64,000 nucleotides of DNA from the NCBI RefSeq assembly GCF_021582875.1, contig NZ_CP091138.1, positions 3,534,001 through 3,598,000 on the forward strand, given 5' to 3'. Source of the DNA: Microbacterium sp. KUDC0406 (GTDB lineage Bacteria; Actinomycetota; Actinomycetes; Actinomycetales; Microbacteriaceae). The notes below the pieces were generated by a model. That model had not been told where the DNA came from. It searched no databases and worked only from the letters and a program-made list of their open reading frames with translations. Numbering within the stretch: position 1 is the first letter of the stretch; every line of letters begins with the position of its first letter. The translations under genes and the position numbers were made by a program. Shown in pieces: positions 54,754 through 64,000 of this stretch.

Positions 54754-57700
54754 ATGACCCCCGCCATCCGCACCGAGAACGATCCTGCGACAGACGGACC
54801 TCTCGCCGACGCCCTGCTGAACATGGGGCGGTTCCTCCGCCCCGGCGAGGTCTCAGAGGACCTGCGGGCGGTGTTCCTGGAGGGCGGCCGTTCCGGTGAC
54901 GTGTTCTACCGGGACCGCTGGTCGCACGACAAGGTGGTGCGTTCCACCCACGGCGTGAACTGCACCGGATCCTGCTCGTGGAAGGTGTACGTCAAGGACG
55001 GCATCATCACCTGGGAGGCCCAGCAGACCGACTATCCGAGCGTCGGGCCCGACTCCCCGGAGTACGAGCCACGCGGCTGTCCGCGCGGTGCCGCGTTCAG
55101 CTGGTACACCTACTCGCCGACGCGAGTGCGCTACCCCTACATCCGTGACACGCTCGCCCAGCTGTACCGGCAGGCGAAGGCGCAGCATCCGGATCCGGTC
55201 GACGCCTGGGCGTCGATCGTCGAGGACCCGGAGCAGGCGAGAAGGTACAAGCGGGTCCGCCGGCAAGGGCGGGCTGGTGCGCACCACGTGGGACGAGGTG
55301 ATGGAGATCGCCGCCGCCGCGCACGTGCACACGGTCAAGAAGTACGGCCCCGACCGCATCGCCGGCTTCTCGCCGATCCCCGCGATGTCGATGGTCTCGC
55401 ACGGCGCAGGATCACGGTTCATGAACCTGATCGGCGGCACCATGCTGTCGTTCTACGACTGGTACGCCGACCTGCCGGTCGCCAGCCCGCAGGTGTTCGG
55501 CGACCAGACGGATGTTCCGGAGTCGGCCGACTGGTGGAACGCCGGCTACCTGATGATGTGGGGCTCGAACGTCCCCGTCACCCGCACACCCGATGCGCAC
55601 TTCATGACCGAGGCCCGCTACCGCGGGCAGAAGGTCGTCACGGTCTCGCCGGACTACACCGACAACACGAAGTTCGCCGACGAGTGGATGGCGCCGCACC
55701 CCGGAACGGATGCCGCGCTCGCCCTCGCGATGGGTCACGTGATCCTTCGTGAGCACTTCGTCGAGAAGCGCACCGAGCGCTTTCAGGACTACATGCGCCG
55801 GTACACCGACGCGCCGTTCCTCGTCGAGCTCGAGCAGCGCGATGGCGGCCTGGTGCCCGGCAAGTTCGTCACGGCCTCCGATCTGGGCGGCGACGCAGCC
55901 GCTCAGGCGCGCGCCGACTTCAAGCCGGTGCTGATGGATGCCGCCGGCAGAGCCGTCGTGCCGAACGGATCGCTCGGTCACCGCTTCAGCCCCGAGGACG
56001 AGGGCCGCTGGAACCTCGACCTCGGCGATGTCGTGCCGCCGCTCTCGGTCACCGATCTGGCCGACTGGACCGGGGATGCCGCCGAGGTGCGACTGCCCCG
56101 CTTCGACCTCGACCCCGAGCCCGGGCAGGAGCACGCCGGCGGTTCCGGTGTGGTCGTGCGCGGCGTCCCGACCCGTCAGATCGCGGGCAAGACGGTCACC
56201 ACCGTGTTCGACCTCATGCTCGCGCAGTACGGCGTGGGCCGTGAGGGCATCCCCGGCGAATGGTCGGAGGGCTACGACGACGCGACCAGCCCGGGCACAC
56301 CCGCATGGCAGGAGGAGCACACCTCGGTGCCCGCCGCGCAGGCGATCCGCGTGGCCCGTGAGTTCGCCGACAACGCCGACCGCTCCGGCGGCCGCTCGAT
56401 GATCCTCATGGGCGCCGGCACGAACCACTGGTTCCACTCCGACACCATCTACCGCACCTTCCTCGCGCTGACCACCATGACCGGATGCCAGGGCGTGAAC
56501 GGGGGCGGCTGGGCGCACTACGTCGGCCAGGAGAAGGTGCGCCCGATCACGGGCTACCAGCAGTACGCCGGGGCATCCGACTGGGGGCGCCCGCCGCGAT
56601 ACACGATCGGCACCGCGTTCTTCTACCTCGCCACCGACCAGTGGCGCTACGACGGGCTGCCGGCCGACCAGCTGGCCTCGCCGCTGGGAACCGGCCGGTT
56701 CGCCGACCGGACCACCGCCGACTGCCTGGTCGAGTCGGTGCAGCGCGGCTGGATGCCGAGCTACCCGACCTTCGACCGCAACCCGCTCGACCTGGCCTCC
56801 GAGGCGGAGGCCGCGGGCAAGGAGCCCGCACAGCACGTCGTCGACAGCCTGAACGACGGTTCGCTGCGCTACGCCGTGGAGGACCCTGATGCCCCGGAGA
56901 ACTTCCCCCGGGTCATGAACATCTGGCGCGCGAACGTGCTCGGGTCGTCGGGCAAGGGAAACGAGTACTTCCTCAAGCACCTGCTGGGCACGGATGCCGC
57001 GGTCCGGGCATCCGAAGCGGAGCCCGACTCGCGACCGGTCAGCATGACCTGGCGCGATAAGGCGCCCGAGGGCAAGCTCGACCTGCTGATGACGGCGGAC
57101 TTCCGCATGACCAGCACCACGTTGTTCAGCGACATCGTGCTGCCGGCGGCCACCTGGTACGAGAAGTACGACCTGTCGTCGACCGACATGCACCCGTTCA
57201 TCCACGCGTTCAACCCGGCGATCGCGCCGCCATGGCAGACGAAGACCGACTTCGACACGTTCCGCATCCTCGCGGAGAAGTTCAGTGAGATGGCGCGCAC
57301 GCACCTCGGCGTGCGGAAGGACATCGTCGCCGCTCCGCTGCAGCACGACACCGCCGATGTGATGGCCACGCCGCACGGACGGGTCGAGGACCTCCCGCGC
57401 GTGCCGGGCGTGACCATGCCGAAGCTGATCGTCGTCGAACGCGACTACCCGAGCCTCGCCGAACGGTGGAAGGCACTGGGCCCGCTGACCGAGAAGCTCG
57501 GTATGACCACGAAGGGCATCACCTACCATGCAGAGCCGGAGATCGAGCGGCTGAAGCACGTGAACGGCACCGTCGACTCGGGACCCTGCGCCGGGTCCGT
57601 GCGACTGGACACCGACCAGCGGGCCTGCGAGATGATCCTGGCCTTCTCGGGCACGAGCAACGGCCGCCTGGCCGTGCAGGGCTTCAAAGCGCTGGAGAAG

Positions 57701-58477
57701 CACACCGGCCAGCAGATGGCGTTCCTCGCGGACGAGCATGAGGGCACGCACCTGTCGTTCCAGGACGTCTCGGTGCAGCCGCGCAGTGTCATCACCTCAC
57801 CGGAATGGTCGGGCTCCGAGCACGGCGGCCGGCGCTACACGGCGTTCGCGATCAACGTCGAGCACCTCAAGCCGTGGCACACGCTCACCGGCAGACAGCA
57901 CTTCTACCTCGACCACGACTGGATGGACGAACTCGGCGAGGCGCTGCCGATCTACCGGCCGCCGCTGGACATGCACCGGTTGTTCGGCGATGTGGTGCCC
58001 GGCACGGGAACGCACACGGACGTGCACGTGCGCTATCTGACGCCGCACTCGAAGTGGTCGATCCACTCCGAGTACCAGGACAATCTGTTCATGCTGTCGC
58101 TCTCGCGCGGCGGCCCCACGATCTGGATGAGTCCTCAGGACGCCGCCAAGATCGGGGTGCGCGACAACGACTGGATCGAGTCGTACAACCGCAACGGCGT
58201 CGTGGTCGCGCGGGCGAACGTGTCGCACCGGATGCCGGAGGGCACCGTGTACATGTACCACGCGAAGGACCGCACGGTGGACGTCCCGATCTCCGAGATG
58301 AGCGGCCAGCGCGGCGGCATCCACAACTCCCTGACGAGGATCCTGCTCAAGCCGAGCCACCTCATCGGCGGGTACGCGCAGCTCGCCTGGGCGTTCAACT
58401 ATCTCGGACCGACAGGCAACCAGCGTGACGAGGTGACGACCATCCGTCGCCGCAACCAGACGGTGCAGTACCGGTGA
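54754..58477 (+). CDS. narG: Respiratory nitrate reductase alpha subunit, frameshifted
   Basis: 1240 residues after repair, the usual length. The N-terminal FS0 cluster motif is HGVNCTGSCSW (His and Cys ligands) with a later Cys in GCPRGA. Molybdopterin segments include MMWGSNVPVTRTPDAHF and GAGTNHWFHSDTIYR, and the C-terminal domain ends YLGPTGNQRDEV. It reduces nitrate to nitrite at the cytoplasmic face with bis-MGD. One extra C at 55258-55261 (CGCCGGC) breaks the frame after YKRVR; the other frame resumes at GKGGLVRTTWDEV. Confidence 0.96.
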
Positions 58478-58490
58478 AGGGAGCATCACT

Positions 58491-60134
58491 ATGAAGGTCA
58501 TGGCCCAGATGTCGATGGTGATGAACCTCGACAAGTGCATCGGATGCCACACCTGCTCCGTCACGTGCAAGCAGGCCTGGACGAACCGCACCGGCGTGGA
58601 GTACGTGTGGTTCAACAACGTCGAGACGCGCCCCGGCCTCGGCTACCCGCGCGGATACGAGGACCAGGACAAGTGGGAGGGCGGCTGGGTGCGCGACAAG
58701 CGCGGCCGGCTGCGGCTGCGCTCCGGCGGGCGTCTCGCGAAGATCATGCGCATCTTCTCGAACCCCAAACTGCCCGGCATGGACGACTACTACGAGCCGT
58801 GGACCTACGACTACGACATGCTCGTGAACGCGCCCAGCGGCGAGCAGCACACCCCGGTGGCGCGGCCCAAGAGCCTCATCACCGGCAAGGACATGAAGAT
58901 CGAGTGGTCGGCGAACTGGGACGACGACCTGGGCGGGTCGATCGAGACCATGCAGGACGACCCGATCCTGAAGAAGATGAGCGAAGAGGTCTCGGCCGAG
59001 TTCGAGAAGGCCTTCATGTTCTACCTTCCGCGCATCTGCGAGCACTGCCTGAACCCGTCGTGCGTGGCATCCTGCCCCTCCGGCGCGATGTACAAGCGGG
59101 CCGAGGACGGCATCGTGCTCGTCGACCAGGACGCCTGCCGCGGCTGGCGCATGTGCGTGAGCGGATGCCCGTACAAGAAGGTCTACTTCAACCACAAGAC
59201 CGGCAAGGCCGAGAAGTGCACCATGTGCTATCCGCGAATCGAGGTCGGCCTGCCGACCGTGTGCTCCGAGACGTGCGTCGGCCGGCTGCGGTACCTGGGC
59301 CTGGTGCTCTACGACGCCGACCGCGTCGCCGAGGCCGCCGCGACCGAGAACGAGCACGACCTGCTCGCCGCACAGCGCTCGGTGCTGCTCGACCCGAACG
59401 ACCCCGCCGTGATCGAGGCCGCCCGCCGTGACGGCATCGCCGACGACTGGATCACCGCCGCCCAGCGCAGCCCGATCTGGAAGCTCATCCAGCAGTACGA
59501 GGTGGCCCTGCCGCTGCACCCCGAGTACCGCACCATGCCGATGGTCTGGTACATCCCGCCGCTGTCGCCGGTGGTCGACGTGGTGACCGGTTCCGGCAAC
59601 GACGGCGAGGACGCCAGGACGCTGTTCGCCGCGATCGAGAAGCTGCGCATCCCGATCGAGTACCTCGCCGAGCTGTTCACCGCCGGGGATGTGGCGCCGG
59701 TGGATGCCGCGCTGCGCAAGCTCGCGGCGATGCGCTCCTACATGCGCGGTGTGAGCATCGACGACGTGCGTGAGGAGCGGATCGCGAACGCGGTCGGGAT
59801 GACCGGTGCCGAGATCGAGGAGATGTACCGGCTGTTGGCGATCGCGAAGTACGAGGAGCGCTACGTGATCCCCGCTGCGCACGCCGAGCAGGCGCACGAC
59901 CTCGAAGAGATGGCGTGCTCGCTCGACTACGACGGCGGGCCGGGTATGGGCGGAGCCGGTGGGCCGTTCGGCGCCGCCAGCGGTCAGTCCGTCCCGGTCG
60001 CGGTGGAGAACTTCCACGTGCTCGCCGACCGGCAGACCGCCGATCGTCCTTCGTCCCCTGGCCGGGTCAACCTGCTGAACTGGGACGGGAACGGGCATCC
60101 CGACGGGCTGTTCCCGCCGGAGGAGCGCTCATGA
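58491..60134 (+). CDS. narH: Respiratory nitrate reductase beta subunit
   Basis: 547 residues. Four Fe-S clusters are indicated by CIGCHTCSVTCKQ, CEHCLNPSCVASCP, CRGWRMCVSGCP (Trp in place of one Cys, the normal 3Fe-4S variant of NarH) and CTMCYPRIE ... CSETCVGR. It passes electrons from NarI to NarG. GAAGGGAG precedes the ATG. Its stop overlaps a second ATG (60131) that belongs to the duplicated narJ start, described under the repeat at 60126. Confidence 0.96.
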   Translation: MKVMAQMSMVMNLDKCIGCHTCSVTCKQAWTNRTGVEYVWFNNVETRPGLGYPRGYEDQDKWEGGWVRDKRGRLRLRSGGRLAKIMRIFSNPKLPGMDDYYEPWTYDYDMLVNAPSGEQHTPVARPKSLITGKDMKIEWSANWDDDLGGSIETMQDDPILKKMSEEVSAEFEKAFMFYLPRICEHCLNPSCVASCPSGAMYKRAEDGIVLVDQDACRGWRMCVSGCPYKKVYFNHKTGKAEKCTMCYPRIEVGLPTVCSETCVGRLRYLGLVLYDADRVAEAAATENEHDLLAAQRSVLLDPNDPAVIEAARRDGIADDWITAAQRSPIWKLIQQYEVALPLHPEYRTMPMVWYIPPLSPVVDVVTGSGNDGEDARTLFAAIEKLRIPIEYLAELFTAGDVAPVDAALRKLAAMRSYMRGVSIDDVREERIANAVGMTGAEIEEMYRLLAIAKYEERYVIPAAHAEQAHDLEEMACSLDYDGGPGMGGAGGPFGAASGQSVPVAVENFHVLADRQTADRPSSPGRVNLLNWDGNGHPDGLFPPEERS

Positions 60135-60324
60135 GCACCGTCAGCTCCCGGGTCGTTGAGCGAGGGAGCGGAGCGACCGAGACGAAACGCGCCGCGTCCG
60201 CCAGACACGTCACGACGTTTCGTCACTTCGGCTCGCTTCGCTCGCTCAGCACGGCGCTCGCTCCGCTCGCTCAACGACCGCCGCTCGCTCGACGACCGAG
60301 GAAGGACCGCTCATGAGCACCGTC
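60126..60324 (+). repeat. Family A block inserted at the narH/narJ junction, flanked by 17-bp direct repeat
   Basis: CGCTCATGAGCACCGTC occurs at 60126-60142 and again at 60308-60324, and contains the narJ start codon. Between the copies lie one forward family A copy (from 60154) and inverted copies up to about 60290. It looks like an insertion with target duplication, or a duplication bridged by the repeat. Confidence 0.8.
60131..60316 (+). CDS. Repeat-derived 61-residue reading frame between narH and narJ
   Basis: The frame starts at the duplicated narJ start (MSTVSSRVVERGSG), runs through the family A block and stops at TGA 60314-60316, which overlaps the real narJ ATG. Both junctions thus keep ATGA coupling. 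The product is Arg-rich and unlikely to have a function; its translation may keep ribosomes flowing from narH to narJ. Confidence 0.4.
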   Translation: MSTVSSRVVERGSGATETKRAASARHVTTFRHFGSLRSLSTALAPLAQRPPLARRPRKDRS

Positions 60325-61014
60325 CTCCCGCCGCGCGTCACGCCGCGCCGGCGGATGCCGGACCAGGCGCTCGTCCCGGTCGCGCTGACCGGCGCGCAGC
60401 GCCGGACGGTGCACATGCTCGCCTCGCTGCTGCTGGACTACCCGGATGCGGCGTGGTTCGCGCGTCTCGGTGAGCTGCGCGCACACGCAGCCGGTCTGCC
60501 CGCGGCAGTCGCCGCGCCGCTGACGGAGTTCATGGACGCGGCGGCGGGGGCCGGAGCATCCGGCTGGCAGCGCGACTACGTGAACACGTTCGACCTGAAG
60601 CGGAAGTGCTCGCTGTACCTCAGCTACTTCGCGACCGGCGACACCCGTCGCCGCGGCACCGCGCTGGTGACATTCCTCGACGCGTATCGGGCGGCGGGCT
60701 GGGAGTTCGACGCAGCGGAGCTGCCGGACTACCTGCCCGCTGTGCTGGAGTTCTCGGCCCGGTCGGATTCCGAGGTGGCTGGCGCCCTGCTCACTGCCCA
60801 TCGCGAGGGCATCGAGGTGCTGCGGGCCGCACTCGAGGGCATGGACAGCCCCTGGGCGCTGCTGATCCGCGCGGTGACCCTGTCATTGCCGAAGGTGGAC
60901 CAGCGCACCCAGGAGCGGGTGCTCGCGCTGGTGAACGAGGGCCCGCCGACCGAGACGGTCGGCCTGAGTCTGCCCATGCCGGCCTTCCGGTCGGTCTCGA
61001 GTCAGGGGGAGTGA
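60313..61014 (+). CDS. narJ: Nitrate reductase chaperone NarJ
   Basis: 233 residues, all-helical TorD/NarJ family: TVHMLASLLLDYPDAAWFARL near the start, WQRDYVNTFDLKRKCSLYLSYFATGDTRRRG (the FDLKRRCSLYL hallmark, seen as FDLKRKCSLYL) and LPDYLPAVLEF. It assists cofactor insertion into NarG and membrane docking; it is not part of the mature enzyme. GAAGGAC lies upstream. Confidence 0.95.
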   Translation: MSTVLPPRVTPRRRMPDQALVPVALTGAQRRTVHMLASLLLDYPDAAWFARLGELRAHAAGLPAAVAAPLTEFMDAAAGAGASGWQRDYVNTFDLKRKCSLYLSYFATGDTRRRGTALVTFLDAYRAAGWEFDAAELPDYLPAVLEFSARSDSEVAGALLTAHREGIEVLRAALEGMDSPWALLIRAVTLSLPKVDQRTQERVLALVNEGPPTETVGLSLPMPAFRSVSSQGE

Positions 61015-61016
61015 TC

Positions 61017-61775
61017 GTGTCGACTCTGCAGATCGTGCTGTGGGTGGTGCTGCCGTACGTGTGCGCCGCGGTGTTCATCCTGGGGCACATCTGGCGGTAC
61101 CGCTATGACAAGTTCGGCTGGACGACGCGCTCGTCGCAGACCTACGAGAACAAGCTGCTGCAGTGGGGATCGCCGATGTTCCACCTCGGCATCCTCATGG
61201 TGATCGCCGGACACGCGGTCGGCCTGCTGATCCCGCGGGAGTGGCTCTACGCCATCGGCATCGATGAGCACATGTACCACATCGGTGCCACCGTGCTCGG
61301 GACGGCGGCCGCGATCCTCACGCTCGCCGGGCTGGCGATCCTCGTCTTCCGGCGCCGCACGGTGGCGGCGGTGTTCCTCGCCACCACGACGATGGACAAG
61401 GTGATGTACGTGTTCCTCGGAGCGACGCTGCTGTTCGGCACTGCCGCGACCGTGGTGCATCAGGTGTTCGGCGGCGGATTCGCGTACCGCGAGACGATCT
61501 CGCCGTGGATCAGGGAGATGATCATCTTCCGGCCGAACCCGGAGCTCATGGTGGGGGTGCCGCTGCTGTTCCAGTTGCACGTGATCACGGCCAGCCTGCT
61601 GTTCGCGCTGTGGCCGTTCACGCGTCTCGTGCACGTGTTCTCGGCGCCGGTCGGCTACCTGTTCCGGCCGTACATCGTCTACCGCTCGCGCGACGAGCAG
61701 CGCGGCTCGCGAGCCCCGAAGCGCGGCTGGGATCCGGTGGCGGCACCGGACCCCGCGCGGCTGCGCCGCCCGTGA
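61017..61775 (+). CDS. narI: Respiratory nitrate reductase gamma subunit
   Basis: 252 residues with five membrane helices. Heme-ligand histidines are expected in MFHLGILMVIAGHAVG and in FQLHVITASLLFALWPFTRLVH (both in expected helices). It takes electrons from menaquinol and passes them to NarH. GTG 61017 is preferred over GTG 61011 because GGGGAG then sits 5 bases upstream. A family A repeat follows the gene. Confidence 0.95.
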   Translation: MSTLQIVLWVVLPYVCAAVFILGHIWRYRYDKFGWTTRSSQTYENKLLQWGSPMFHLGILMVIAGHAVGLLIPREWLYAIGIDEHMYHIGATVLGTAAAILTLAGLAILVFRRRTVAAVFLATTTMDKVMYVFLGATLLFGTAATVVHQVFGGGFAYRETISPWIREMIIFRPNPELMVGVPLLFQLHVITASLLFALWPFTRLVHVFSAPVGYLFRPYIVYRSRDEQRGSRAPKRGWDPVAAPDPARLRRP

Positions 61776-61785
61776 CACATCTCCG

Positions 61786-61822
61786 GTCGTTGAGCGAGCG
61801 AGGAACGAGCGAGACGAAACGC
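61786..61822. repeat. Family A repeat
   Basis: GGTCGTTGAGCGAGCGAGGA ... GAGACGAAACGC, between narI and moeA and just before the moeA ribosome site GGAGG. Confidence 0.85.
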
Positions 61823-61845
61823 CTCGGCAGCCCGGAGGCTCGCCC

Positions 61846-63076
61846 GTGACGGCACTGCGCAGCGTGGACGAGCATCTGGCCCACGTGCTCGGGGCCGTGC
61901 GGCCGACCGCCTCCGAGTCCCTCCCGCTGGCCGAGGCATCGGGGCGCGTGCTGGCCGAGCCGGTGTTCGCGCGCAACGCCGTCCCGCCGTTCGACAACTC
62001 CGCGATGGACGGTTTCGCGGTGCGGTTCGCGGATGTCGCGGACGCGGCGCCGGAACACCCGGTCACGCTGCGGGTCGTGGCCGACGTCCCGGCCGGCAGC
62101 GCGCTGGATCCGGCGATCGGCCCCGGCGAGGCGGCGCGCATCATGACCGGCGCACCCAAGCCCGCCGACGCCGACGCGATCGTACCGTTCGAGGACACCG
62201 CCGGCGGACTGGCCGACTCCCTGGCATCCGCCGTGGTCCTGGCCGCGCCGAGCCGACGCGGCATGCACGTGCGCGCCGCGGGGAGGACATCGCGGCCGGA
62301 GCCGCCGTGCTGCCCGCCGGAGCGACTCTAGGCGCCCGGCAGTTGTCGGCCCTGGCGTCCGCGGGAGTCGCGCGGGTCGCCGTCGCCCGCCGACCGCGGG
62401 TGGCGGTCGTGGCGACGGGCAGCGAGCTCGTGCCGCCCGGGCAGCCGCTGACCCGAGGGAACATCCCGGAGTCCAACAGCCTGCTGATCTCGGGGCTGGT
62501 CGCCGAGCTCGGCTGCGAAGTGGTCGTGCGACGGGTCGTCGACGACTCCGGCGACGGACCCGCCGAGGTGGTGGCGCTCGCCGCCGACCTCGACGCGGAC
62601 CTGGTGATCTTCTCCGGCGGCGTCAGCGCCGGCGCGTACGAGGTGGTGCGGCAGAGCCTCGACGGCGTGATGGAGTTCACGAGGGTCGCCATGCAGCCCG
62701 GCAAGCCGCAGGGCTTCGGCGTCGCCGACGGGGGGATGCTGCTGTTCGGGCTGCCCGGCAACCCGGTGAGCGCGGCGGTGTCGTTCGAGGCTTTCGTGCG
62801 CCCGGCGCTGCTGCGGATGCAGGGGCGGACGGATACGCGTGCGATATGGCGGCTGCCCGCGGCGGAACCGTGGCGCTCCGCTCCGGGACGGCGGCAGTAC
62901 CTGCCGGCGGTGGTCGATCGCAGTGATCCGGAGCGGCCCTCCGTGCGGCCGGCCGGCCGCGCGGCCCGGGATCGCACCTGGTGGTCGGCCTCGGCTGCGC
63001 CGAGGCGTACGCCGTCGTGCCGGAGGCGGTCTCATCGATCGACGAGGGAGATCTGGTCGACGTCGTCCTGCTGTAG
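61846..63076 (+). CDS. moeA: Molybdopterin molybdotransferase MoeA, two frameshifts
   Basis: About 410 residues after repair. N-terminal FDNSAMDGFAVRF and GEAARIMTGAPKPADADAIVPFE are MoeA hallmarks; the MPT-binding domain has VAVVATGSELVPPG, GGVSAGAYEVV and LLFGLPGNPVSA. It inserts molybdate into adenylated molybdopterin, needed for NarG. Breaks: one missing G at 62280-62283 (AAGEDIAAGAAV restored) and one missing base near 62948-62966, after which the correct frame ends ...DLVDVVLL with TAG at 63074-63076. GTG start with GGAGG 8 bases upstream. Confidence 0.92.
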
Positions 63077-63137
63077 TCGGGCGAGAGATGCGCACATTTC
63101 GTCCACCATCGAAACGTTTCCGTTCCAGGATGAAGAC

Positions 63138-63647
63138 ATGACCACGCACACCTACTCCTCAGAACTGGACTGGACGGGCAGCACCGGCCAGGGCTACCGG
63201 GCCTATGGGCGCGCGCACGCGGTCGGCCTCGGTGAGGCGGGCCCGCTGACGGTGAGCGCCGACCCGGCGTTTCGCGGAGACGCGGATCTGCCCAACCCCG
63301 AGCAGCTGCTGCTCGCGGCGGCCAGCTCGTGCCAGCTGCTGTCGTTCCTTGCGGTCGCCGCGATCGCAGGGGTCGACATCGTCGGCTACTCCGACTCGGC
63401 GGAGGCGATCATGCCTGCGGACGCCGAGCCGATGCGGATCACCGAGATCACCCTGCGCGTCGCGGTCGTGGCACGCGGCACCGACGAATGGACGGTGCGC
63501 GAGCTGCTCGAGACGGCGCACGAGCAGTGCTACATCGCCAACACGCTCGCGACGCCGGTGACGGTGGTCGCCGACGTCGAGATCGTCGAGGACCCCGGGG
63601 TCCGCGGCCGCGCCGCGTACGTGACGGATGCGGAGGTCGTGGCGTGA
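63138..63647 (+). CDS. OsmC-family protein
   Basis: 169 residues of the OsmC/Ohr fold. LPNPEQLLLAAASSCQLLSFLAVAAIAGVDIVGY shows the C-terminal Cys helix (AASSCQLL); only this one cysteine of the peroxidatic pair is clear, the second possibly being the Cys in HEQCYIANTL. It resembles the OsmC-like group rather than Ohr. It probably reduces organic peroxides or acts in thiol metabolism, and is co-directional with the ACT gene. Confidence 0.82.
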   Translation: MTTHTYSSELDWTGSTGQGYRAYGRAHAVGLGEAGPLTVSADPAFRGDADLPNPEQLLLAAASSCQLLSFLAVAAIAGVDIVGYSDSAEAIMPADAEPMRITEITLRVAVVARGTDEWTVRELLETAHEQCYIANTLATPVTVVADVEIVEDPGVRGRAAYVTDAEVVA

Positions 63648-63649
63648 GC

Positions 63650-64000
63650 ATGTACGACATCACAGTCCCGGCACCGGAAGGCGCGACATCGCTGGCCCGG
63701 ATCGGTGCGATCCTGGGCGAGGCGGGGATCTCGCTCGAAGGAGGCGGCATGTGGGCGGACGTCGCGCACTACCTCGTCGCCGAGGGCGATGCGGCCGCGC
63801 ACGCGCTCGAGTGCGCCGGCATCCGAGGGGTTGTCGTGCGGCGGGGGCTCGTCGTGCCGCTGGACGCCGATGTGCCGGGAGCCCTGGGCAGGATCATGAC
63901 GCGCCTCGCCGATGCGGATGTGCACCTGCTGGCGCAGTACAGCGATCACGGCAACCGCAAGGTGCTGATCGTCGACGACCCCGACGCGGCGAGGGCGGCG
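63650..64000 (+). CDS. ACT-domain protein, 3' end outside window
   Basis: 117 residues seen, open at the right edge. Two ACT-like repeats: ITVPAPEGATSLARIGAILGEAGISLEGGG and LVVPLDADVPGALGRIMTRLADADVHLLAQYS (read as DVPGALGRIMTRL). ACT modules bind amino acids or similar ligands. GTG 63644 overlaps the OsmC stop, and ATG 63650 is in the same frame; either start is possible. Confidence 0.75.
   Translation, partial: MYDITVPAPEGATSLARIGAILGEAGISLEGGGMWADVAHYLVAEGDAAAHALECAGIRGVVVRRGLVVPLDADVPGALGRIMTRLADADVHLLAQYSDHGNRKVLIVDDPDAARAA

Overview
The window is about 70% GC by eye, dense in GC-ending codons, and full of the GGATGCC/GGCATCC heptamer. It has leaderless promoters and ClpC, RadA and PheA proteins of actinobacterial type. 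Together these point to a Microbacteriaceae chromosome, most likely Microbacterium or a close relative (inference; no rRNA or tRNA is present to confirm it).

Layout. 1-4.9 kb: carbohydrate genes (YesL-like membrane protein, 2-hydroxyacid dehydrogenase, heparinase II/III-like lyase, DeoR/LacI hybrid regulator). 5.0-9.6 kb: a drug-efflux MFS with two MarR regulators, then a TetR/YhgE-like pair. 9.8-19.2 kb: a carbon-catabolism cluster (Gfo/Idh oxidoreductase, DUF993 aldolase-like protein, two sugar-isomerase TIM barrels, LacI repressor, glycerate kinase) followed by an ABC importer of the NMT1/THI5 type. LacI-type operators lie in front of both units. 19.3-29.2 kb: housekeeping and mixed genes (pgm, pheA, DUF559 nuclease-like, LLM oxidoreductase, phosphoribosyltransferase, Na+/H+ antiporter, dicarboxylate symporter, lipoprotein). 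29.4-39.2 kb: a defence-type island with an XRE regulator, two different adenine methylase-like proteins, a GIY-YIG/SF2 helicase, an unrecognised protein, and a DUF262-DUF1524-RAMA protein, ending in a translationally coupled M20 amidohydrolase. 39.3-42.3 kb: four tandem DUF2975-like membrane paralogues plus an XRE regulator in one overlapping operon. 42.5-53.2 kb: clpC, MarR/SDR, GNAT, SseB-like, radA, anti-sigma-like/ECF sigma pair and a P450. 53.3-64 kb: nitrate respiration (narK, narGHJI, moeA), an OsmC protein and a truncated ACT-domain protein.

Three themes cross the window. First, at least ten otherwise normal genes, including clpC, narG, radA and moeA, are broken by 1-2 base indels, mostly missing bases in G/C runs. 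This looks like a sequencing or assembly signature rather than biology, so coordinates are given for the repaired genes. Second, two interspersed repeat families occur between genes and also inside reading frames: family A, GGTCGTTGAGCGAGCG...GAGACGAAACGC, and family B, CCCTGAGCCTGTCGAAG. One family A block sits between narH and narJ, flanked by a 17-bp direct repeat. Third, many genes start directly at the transcript start, shown by TAnnnT-N6/7-(A/G)TG.

The best candidate for an undescribed system is the 29.4-37.9 kb island.
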